NCBI RefSeq assembly: GCF_000521785.1
Contig: NZ_JALZ01000023.1
Location: 1 to 42,041 of the forward strand
Direction: 5' to 3'
Origin: Roseivivax halodurans JCM 10272
Lineage (GTDB): Bacteria; Pseudomonadota; Alphaproteobacteria; Rhodobacterales; Rhodobacteraceae
DNA: 42,041 bases
Of the stretch, positions 38,998 to 42,041 are shown piece after piece. The translations under genes were made by a program, and so were the position numbers. The notes below the pieces were generated by a model. It had not been told where the DNA came from and did not search any database. It was given only the letters and a program-made list of their open reading frames with translations. Position 1 is the first letter of the stretch, and the number at the start of each line of letters is the position of its first letter.

Positions 38998-39486
38998 ATG
39001 GAGCCATTCCGCCAGTCCTCTTCTGGGGAGCGCATCGGCGTCATTTCCGACACCCACGGCCTGCTGCGCCCCGAGGCTCTGGAGGCGCTCGAGGGCATCG
39101 ACCGCATCCTGCATGCGGGCGACATCGGCAATCCCGATCACCTGGACGTGCTGGCGCGGATCGCTCCGGTGACGGCGATCCGCGGCAACGTCGATCGCGG
39201 CGCCTGGGCCGAGGCGCTGCCCGAAACGCTGAACCTCACGGCGGCCGGCCTGCGGATCCACATGATCCACGACCGAAAAGTCTTGAAGGCCGATCCGGCA
39301 GAGGAGGGATGGGACGTGGTCATCTCCGGCCATTCCCACAAGCCCGGCATCGAGGAGACGGGCGGCACCCTCTGGCTGAACCCGGGCGCAGCCGGGCCCC
39401 GGCGTTTCCGCCTGCCGGTCACGCTGGCCTTCCTCTGGGAAGAGGCGGGCCGCCCGCGGGCGATGATCCAGCCATTGCCCGTGTGA
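38998..39486 (+). CDS. YfcE/MJ0936-type metallophosphoesterase
   Basis: A 162-aa compact member of the family: ISDTHG (D18, H20), LHAGDIG (D42), IRGNVD (N64), MIHD (H91) and SGHSHKP (H112, H114). All metal ligands of the YfcE/MJ0936 group are present, and the length is typical. Such enzymes hydrolyse phosphodiesters in vitro. AAGGAG seven bases upstream fixes ATG 38998. It is the third and smallest calcineurin-like phosphoesterase in the window. The chromosome usually has one of its own, so this may be an acquired extra copy. Confidence 0.9.
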   Translation: MEPFRQSSSGERIGVISDTHGLLRPEALEALEGIDRILHAGDIGNPDHLDVLARIAPVTAIRGNVDRGAWAEALPETLNLTAAGLRIHMIHDRKVLKADPAEEGWDVVISGHSHKPGIEETGGTLWLNPGAAGPRRFRLPVTLAFLWEEAGRPRAMIQPLPV

Positions 39487-39579
39487 CAGGCGTCGGTCTC
39501 GCAAGAGGTAGCCACCTGCGAACGGGAAGAGGGCGGACGCTGGGGGAGGACCGCCTGTGCCCCCCGACCGAGCGGACGT

Positions 39580-39770
39580 CTACCGGCGCCGCGGCCCGCC
39601 GAGCGCCCAGGGATCAAGAACCTCCGCGCCGAGGGCCGTGAAGGGGGTGCGGTCGCGTGTGGCGATCGTGGCCCCTGGCCGGGAGAGCACGATCGCCGCG
39701 ATCTGCCCTAATGCGGGGTAGGGGCGATGCACCTCGGCAATAGTGACCCCAAGGTCGATCTGGCGCTAAC
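39580..39770 (-). pseudogene. C-terminal remnant of a VapC PIN toxin
   Basis: Read on the minus strand up to the stop at 39582-39580: RQIDLGVTIAEVHRPYPALG, QIAAIVLSRPGATIATRDRT and PFTALGAEVLDPWALGGPRR. GATIATRD and the final DPW are the usual close of FitB/VapC-type PIN proteins. A stop codon stands just before RQID and the N-terminal 75 residues are gone. It is too short for usual ORF cut-offs. It is not close in sequence to the intact vapC at 23695. Confidence 0.75.
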
Positions 39771-39847
39771 GGATGCAGACATTGTGAATCAGCGAAGAGC
39801 CACGGCCCGATCCATCAAAGTCTTATAAGCCAGCGCTTTGCGCTATT

Positions 39848-39879
39848 CAAAAAAAATGGGCCGGTTGTCCCGGCCCATT
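39848..39879 (-). terminator. Intrinsic terminator of the PRC-barrel gene
   Basis: AATGGGCCGG and CCGGCCCATT form a perfect 10-bp stem with a five-base loop, followed on the minus strand by eight T. It lies 24 bases after the stop. Confidence 0.95.
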
Positions 39880-39902
39880 GAGCTTGGCTCATGCGTGAGG
39901 CT

Positions 39903-40394
39903 TCAGTTCCAAAAGCCTTCATCGACGCCTTCGCGGTCTTCGAGTTGCTCTTCGGTGAGCTGCGTCACGTAGCCGTAAGTCTGGTCATCAACCGGGACGA
40001 GCTTCATCTCGTCGACGTTGATCATGACATGCTTGTCGCCAACATCGAGGAAGCCGCCGACTTCTGCGACGATCCCGGTGACCTCACCGTTCCGCGTCAG
40101 CACGATGTCCTCGATCTCGCCGATGAGTTCCCACTCTTCGTTGACGGCGTCGAAGGTCGTTCCCTCGTCCCAGGTCATCGAGGGCGCTTCACCATCCGCG
40201 TCAACGGTGTAGACATTTCCGTCGGTGATATCGCGTGTGCGGATGAGGTTCGCGCTATCCATGTTCTGCATGTCAGCGCCCGACTGGTCCGCTTCCATTT
40301 CGGTGCCGACGCTCTCGTCGGAGCTGTCGCTCTGAGCCGTTGCGGTGGTTGCTGCGAGCGTAAGGGCGATCGCGGATACGGTCATGCGGATCAT
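39903..40394 (-). CDS. Secreted PRC-barrel protein
   Basis: A 163-aa protein. Signal peptide MIRMTVSAIALTLAATTATA is followed by QSDSSDESVGTEMEADQSGA, an acidic linker. The PRC-barrel-like domain is LIRTRDITDGNVYTVDADGE (about 65-84), EEWELIGEIEDIVLTRNGEV and VAEVGGFLDVGDKHVMINVD. The end (QLTEEQLEDREGVDEGFWN) is acidic. Secreted PRC-barrel proteins of this form are common in Rhodobacterales; a structural or envelope role is likely. AAGGA upstream selects ATG 40394; the longer frame to 40502 is rejected. It ends at a strong terminator. Confidence 0.85.
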   Translation of the reverse strand: MIRMTVSAIALTLAATTATAQSDSSDESVGTEMEADQSGADMQNMDSANLIRTRDITDGNVYTVDADGEAPSMTWDEGTTFDAVNEEWELIGEIEDIVLTRNGEVTGIVAEVGGFLDVGDKHVMINVDEMKLVPVDDQTYGYVTQLTEEQLEDREGVDEGFWN

Positions 40395-40556
40395 GTCTCG
40401 TCCTTTCAATTTGCTTTCATCGAAAGAACGGCGAGTTTCCGCCGTTGTTCCATTACACGTTACAAAGCCTGAACCAGCATCGAACCGCATAATGGTCCGC
40501 ATGATCCGGAACCTTTAGGACTGCATCTTGACCGTATGCCCCGGCGGATCGGGGTC

Positions 40557-40721
40557 TTAGCCAGGGCGTTCGATAGCCTGGCTGGACGGTTGGCCGGGGT
40601 CCCATTCCTGCCGTTCGAGGCCGAGCTCGGCGCAGATTGCGTTCCAGCTGTCCGAGGCCAAGGTCAGGTCGAAGTCGAAGATGAAAGACAGGCGCGGGAT
40701 ATGGGGATGGGTGGATGGCAT
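40557..40721 (-). pseudogene. N-terminal remnant of a HAD-family hydrolase
   Basis: MPSTHPHIPRLSFIFDFDLT followed by LASDSWNAICAELGLERQEW and then DPGQPSSQAIERPG and a stop. FDFDLTLA is HAD motif I (DxDxT) with the nucleophile Asp. HAD proteins need about 200 residues; here the frame stops at 54 and motifs II-IV are not found in the next bases. It lies 17 bases after the membrane EEP gene and may once have been its operon partner. It is below common ORF cut-offs. Confidence 0.65.
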
Positions 40722-40737
40722 CGAGTGTATCCGGGGG

Positions 40738-41796
40738 TCATTGAGCGGGTGGAGTGACGCGCGTGGTGGCGGCGATAATTGCGCGGGCGCGGTCGAGGTC
40801 GCCTGGACGTAGCTCGGGGGACGACACGTCGGTCGGCTGGTGGCAGAGCATCACTTCGACCGGGTAATGGTCAGAGCCGAAGCCGCGCAGGACCTCGAGG
40901 CCCGTCACTGTGACGCCCGTCGTATGCAGGACCTGATCGAGCGGCCAAGCCATCCACCAGGAGTGGGCATCATATGTGGGCAGAAACCCGAAGATCCGCC
41001 GCGGGTCGACGAGGCCGCCGATGCGCCCGAGTCGCTCGACCGTCCGCTCCCACGGCACCGCGTTGAGATCGCCGGCCAGCACGAGCGGAGGCCCGGCCGT
41101 CGAAGCCTCGAGCCCCGACCACATCAGCACGGCATCGCGGCCAACCGAGGACTGGCCGGGGTGCGGCGGACGGGGATGGATGCCGAGGAAGCGCACCTCG
41201 TCGCCCGCGGGCAGGGTGACGGTCGACAGAATCGCTGGCGTATCCTGTCCGACGGGAACCATCACCTCCGTGCCACTCAGCGGCAGGCGCGACAGCAGAT
41301 GCATGCCGAAAAAGCTGCCGGTGATGCGGGCGGCGGAATAGGGCATCTCGCCCGAGAGTTCGGCAAGGTGCCGGTCCCACCATTCCGTCGTCTCCAGCGC
41401 GAGCAGGAGGTCCGGATCGTGCTCGCGGACGATCTCCAGAAGCTCCGCGGCATGATGGTTCTCGAGCTTCACGTTCGCGACCATCACCGAAAACCGCCGC
41501 TCGGGTGCGCAGGCCGCCGTGTCGCCAGTCGCATCAGGCAGGTAGGGAGCGAGTTTGACGGCATTGAAGGCCAACGCCGCGAGGAGCAGCCCGGCGAGCG
41601 CCGCGCGCAAGCGATCTGGCAGCCGTCCGGCGAGGGCCAGAACGAGCAGCACGATGCTAATGGCGATCGCGTATTGCAAGCGCGGGAAATCGGTCATCCG
41701 CACCCACCACATGTTCGTGGGCCAGATTGCCAGAAACGTCGCGAGACCGAGGCCGGCCGTCGCGAGGCACAGAATTAGAGATAGAAGGATTCGCAT
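40738..41796 (-). CDS. Membrane-anchored EEP-superfamily protein
   Basis: About 352 aa from ATG 41796 (MRILLSLILCLATAGLGLAT); ATG 41841 would add 15 residues, and neither has a clear ribosome site. Three transmembrane helices fill about 1-85 (one at 3-22, the next around TDFPRLQYAIAISIVLLVLA, then RAALAGLLLAALAFNAV). The catalytic EEP domain follows: FSVMVANVKLENHHAAELLE, DPDLLLALETTEWW (metal Glu), LVLAGDLNAVPWERT (GDLN) and GFGSDHYPVEVML (SDH). This layout is common in alphaproteobacteria, with the active site outside the membrane. Substrate unknown. Confidence 0.85.
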   Translation of the reverse strand: MRILLSLILCLATAGLGLATFLAIWPTNMWWVRMTDFPRLQYAIAISIVLLVLALAGRLPDRLRAALAGLLLAALAFNAVKLAPYLPDATGDTAACAPERRFSVMVANVKLENHHAAELLEIVREHDPDLLLALETTEWWDRHLAELSGEMPYSAARITGSFFGMHLLSRLPLSGTEVMVPVGQDTPAILSTVTLPAGDEVRFLGIHPRPPHPGQSSVGRDAVLMWSGLEASTAGPPLVLAGDLNAVPWERTVERLGRIGGLVDPRRIFGFLPTYDAHSWWMAWPLDQVLHTTGVTVTGLEVLRGFGSDHYPVEVMLCHQPTDVSSPELRPGDLDRARAIIAATTRVTPPAQ

Positions 41797-42041
41797 GGCA
41801 CCGAAAACTAGTGCGCGCGCCGAGCTAGGTAAGTCTGCCATCGCAGCGTGTTGCCGAGCAGCGCAGTAGGTTTGCAGACGAGTTCGCGACAATCCAAGGC
41901 CGCGAGGCGACCGATTATGGGGAAGAAGCTGAAGCGGACATTCAAGCCGGGTGCAGCATGTGGCAAAAAGGGTTCGCTTGCGACCTTCGCCGCGGCTTGC
42001 CTGAGCTGCGGCAGTGCGGGACAAACCGGGCTGTCGCGAAC
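41797..42041. other. Upstream end region
   Basis: No supported gene. A plus-strand frame from 41917 (MGKKLKRTFKPGAACGKKGS) stays open to the window edge but has no ribosome site and no known pattern. Confidence 0.4.

Noticed and set aside
41917-42041. Open frame running off the window edge
   Set aside because: No ribosome site, biased composition and no family pattern; cannot be judged without the next bases.
1-42041. CRISPR arrays, tRNA and rRNA genes
   Set aside because: I looked for regularly spaced repeats and for tRNA/rRNA signatures and saw none. The repeated palindromes near repC are not evenly spaced and lack spacer structure.

Overview
The window looks like a piece of a large plasmid or secondary replicon from an alphaproteobacterium, most likely of the Rhodobacterales (Roseobacter/Paracoccus-type) lineage. 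Base composition is GC-rich throughout. The replication module is of the repABC type (repA 28174, repB 29403, a counter-transcribed RNA at about 30578-30627, repC 30674), which is typical of that group. Lineage is inferred from gene families; no 16S or housekeeping gene is present.

Layout. 1-3.6 kb: wreck of an ISNCY-type transposase, a calcineurin-like phosphoesterase and a 610-aa protein made of two tandem ParB/Srx-like 'DGQHRL' domains. 3.6-10.5 kb: short transcription units on both strands, nearly all unrecognised, including an SH3 protein, a protein with a HicA-like N-terminus, a MazG-like protein and a second phosphoesterase. 10.5-18.9 kb: a long co-oriented cassette in two blocks. The first holds a Fic/Doc protein, a DUF4326 protein, an FtsH-like membrane AAA protease and two unknowns. 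The second starts behind a good promoter at 15434 and holds a small membrane protein, an RNA ligase and four unknowns. 18.9-22.6 kb: a tandem pair of paralogous 136-aa coiled-coil proteins, a frameshifted gene, small membrane and secreted proteins, a 62-bp copy of the dinB 3' end, and a PPOX-type flavoprotein. 22.6-27.8 kb: a vapB-vapC-dinB overlap operon, a truncated EEP nuclease, a 58-aa membrane protein, a SRAP (HMCES/YedK-type) protein and a secreted EEP nuclease.

28-32.6 kb: repABC plus six copies of the palindrome TTATTAC-N4-GTAATAA, one between repB and repC and five behind repC, a likely centromere array. 32.9-42 kb: a serine recombinase, a DUF1612/HTH protein, a pair of secreted proteins, a gene-less stretch with large hairpins and an intrinsic terminator (candidate structured RNA), a YfcE-like phosphoesterase, a PRC-barrel protein, a membrane-anchored EEP protein, and decayed vapC and HAD fragments.

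The most unusual features are the 10.5-18.9 kb cassette and a short AT-rich motif, TTTTCGCA (or its complement TGCGAAAA), that stands immediately upstream of at least seven separate transcription starts across the plasmid. It suggests that many of these unknown genes share one regulatory or promoter element. The cassette combines a membrane protease, an RNA ligase, a Fic protein and phosphoesterases with many conserved-looking unknowns. A link to RNA repair, stress or defence is inference only.
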